A stretch of 64,000 bases of DNA, taken from contig NC_052046.1 in NCBI RefSeq assembly GCF_015832195.1, forward strand, positions 14,562,161 to 14,626,160, given 5' to 3'. Both the position numbers and the translations under genes were made by a program. The DNA is from Motacilla alba alba. Taxonomy: Eukaryota; Chordata; Aves; Passeriformes; Motacillidae. Below, one piece after another: positions 63,477 through 64,000 of the stretch; position 1 is the first letter of the stretch, and each line of letters begins with the position of its first letter. Below the pieces are notes generated by a model, which saw only the letters and a list, made by a program, of their open reading frames with translations, had not been told where the DNA came from and ran no database searches.

Positions 63477-64000
63477 AGACCATTCCTTAGGTTGCTCAGC
63501 CCAGCAAAACCCAAGTCTGTCTCTGATAAGGTAAACAAAATCTCAGATCCACAAATACCAGAGCCACATTGTGCAAATGTGTCTTCTGAGCAAATCTACA
63601 GAGTCTGTCCTTAAAAGACTTATTGGTAACAGTCAAAACCCAACATTTTCTCTATGACAGATATATTTAGACAGCTGTGACAGCTAAGAGTTCTCTGAAA
63701 TCCTCAAAATTTACAACAGCTTTTAATTGTATGTGACTGGCATTCTTTAAGTAAAATATTCATTTTTCTCACCTAATACTAATGCTAATACTGCTGAAAA
63801 CAATCTGGCCCCTGGTGCCTTTTTTGGTGATGATTTTTATTATAGACATCAGCAAAAACAGTCAATAATGATATGCTAAAATTTGGGTCATAAATTCCCA
63901 AAAATTATTCACATCTATATAGAAAAATATTATATTAAAAAGAAAGCTGCAGAATGTCATGTTTTTGATTAATCTGTCGTGATAGAAACTCTTAACACAA
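63477..64000. other. Intergenic, no feature recognised
   Basis: AT-rich to the window edge; nothing supported. Confidence 0.5.

Overview
This window is vertebrate nuclear DNA, almost certainly from a bird. It has sparse, intron-split coding sequence, a CpG island over one promoter, many CR1 LINE 3' ends in both orientations, and LTR fragments of the avian endogenous-retrovirus type. It contains no bacterial or viral gene organisation, CRISPR array or operon. The species cannot be named from the sequence alone.

One protein-coding gene is well supported. MRPS30 (mitochondrial ribosomal protein S30/PDCD9, now called mL65) lies at 41134-45568 on the + strand. It has five coding exons: 41134-41836, 42079-42224, 43192-43294, 43771-43947 and 45300-45568. 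The exons join in frame to 465 codons plus TAA, and all introns are GT-AG. A GC-rich CpG-island promoter at about 40.3-41.9 kb carries ETS, ZNF143-like, NRF-1, E-box, CCAAT and TCGCGAGA motifs. A polyadenylation signal follows at 45736. In other amniotes MRPS30 sits in a gene-poor interval between FGF10 and HCN1; in chicken this segment is on the Z chromosome. That fits the long gene-free flanks here (1-40 kb and 45.8-64 kb).

The left flank (1-40 kb) is AT-rich intergenic DNA. It holds an antisense CR1 (about 13985-14510), two probable avian LTR or other repeat fragments (about 11870-12220 and 13436-13590), a 350-bp polypyrimidine tract (21876-22237) and a TG/CG dinucleotide tract (26850-26934). 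Further along are a CR1 3' end with a G18 run (29376-29760), a CAA-rich simple repeat next to a decayed CR1 reverse-transcriptase fragment (34778-35735), a probable solo LTR (37643-about 38090) and an old CR1 (about 38930-39400). A further CR1 3' end (about 40445-40780) lies inside the MRPS30 CpG island. The right flank (45.8-64 kb) has CR1 pieces at 46304-46600 (-), 47781-47912 (+), 50170-50512 (+) and 54855-54920 (+), a (TTA)n microsatellite, and several perfect hairpins and short tandem duplications.

I did not find a convincing new biological system. The most distinctive observations are a hexapeptide-repeat expansion in the MRPS30 linker, the CR1 piece embedded in its promoter island, the graded polypyrimidine tract, and several long perfect inverted repeats outside recognised elements. 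Two short exon-like segments (6328-6430 and 57741-57822) are recorded as weak candidates only.
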